A stretch of 12,765 nucleotides of DNA, from positions 1 to 12,765 of the forward strand of contig CAZUJF010000063.1 of the NCBI GenBank assembly GCA_964619955.1, read 5' to 3'. A program made the position numbers and the translations under genes. Source of the DNA: JACQFK01 sp964619955 (GTDB lineage Bacteria; Planctomycetota; MHYJ01; JACPRB01). Numbering within the stretch: the stretch's first letter is position 1; every line of letters begins with the position of its first letter. The notes under the pieces are model-generated. The model worked only from the letters and a program-made list of their open reading frames with translations. It had not been told where the DNA came from and did not search any database. Shown here piece by piece: positions 12,675 to 12,765 of this stretch.

Positions 12675-12765
12675 CCCACGGCCCATCCCGCATGTAACCA
12701 AAAGCAGACCGTCACGCGATGTGCAACTTTAGGCAGCGACCAGCCCTTCCATGTGCAGAGGCGCT

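Noticed and set aside
1..12765. CRISPR array, rRNA gene or insertion sequence
   Set aside because: No regularly spaced direct repeats, no rRNA-like sequence and no transposase frame with terminal inverted repeats were seen.

Overview
The window is high-GC bacterial DNA with many GTG starts, purine-rich Shine-Dalgarno sites, a tRNA gene with its CCA end encoded, and accessory families (PIN/Phd and ParE addiction pairs, TPR secretory proteins, AAA_25 RepA-like helicases). These suit a large-genome soil or freshwater phylum such as Planctomycetota, Acidobacteriota or Myxococcota. I cannot fix the phylum from sequence alone; Planctomycetota-like is a guess.

Layout. (1) 1-1153: moderate-GC flank with two divergently transcribed small exported proteins that are paralogues of each other and look like BamE/SmpA-type lipoproteins. 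(2) 1255-6594: a compact, all-plus-strand integrative element. In order it has an HTH protein; a 110-nt non-coding patch full of inverted repeats; a small MerR/Xis-like HTH protein; an unknown protein; a RepA-like AAA_25 ATPase with winged helix and zinc ribbon; an HTH protein resembling phage small-terminase/phBC6A51 proteins; a Cys-containing unknown protein; an HTH_17 excisionase-like protein; a ribbon-helix-helix repressor; and a complete tyrosine integrase. Most genes from 2172 on overlap or nearly touch. There is no relaxase, capsid, portal or primase, so the element looks like a small replicating integrative element or phage-satellite-type parasite. The left edge is not defined. (3) 6627-6701: tRNA-Thr(CGT), whose best promoter lies in the last bases of the integrase gene. 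(4) 6744-7264: antitoxin/ParE-RelE toxin pair directly 3' of the tRNA, followed at 7314-7352 by a decayed copy of the tRNA 3' end. (5) 7372-10654: very high-GC, ordinary-looking chromosomal genes, a DUF1415 protein and a long exported TPR protein. (6) 10670-11432: a Phd-type antitoxin and PIN-domain toxin with a clear promoter/operator. (7) 11478-12674: a single-pass membrane protein of unknown function. I see nothing in 12675-12765.

Most unusual signals. Nine copies of a 9-bp motif (AAGRCCGCC) lie in both orientations within 273 bp of the helicase gene, around an AT-rich tract and a 28-nt near-perfect palindrome. They are read in different frames, so DNA rather than protein seems to be conserved; a lambda-O-like internal replication origin is the leading reading. 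The hairpin-dense patch at 2049-2159 and the element's position on the 5' side of the tRNA, apparently supplying its promoter, also deserve checking.
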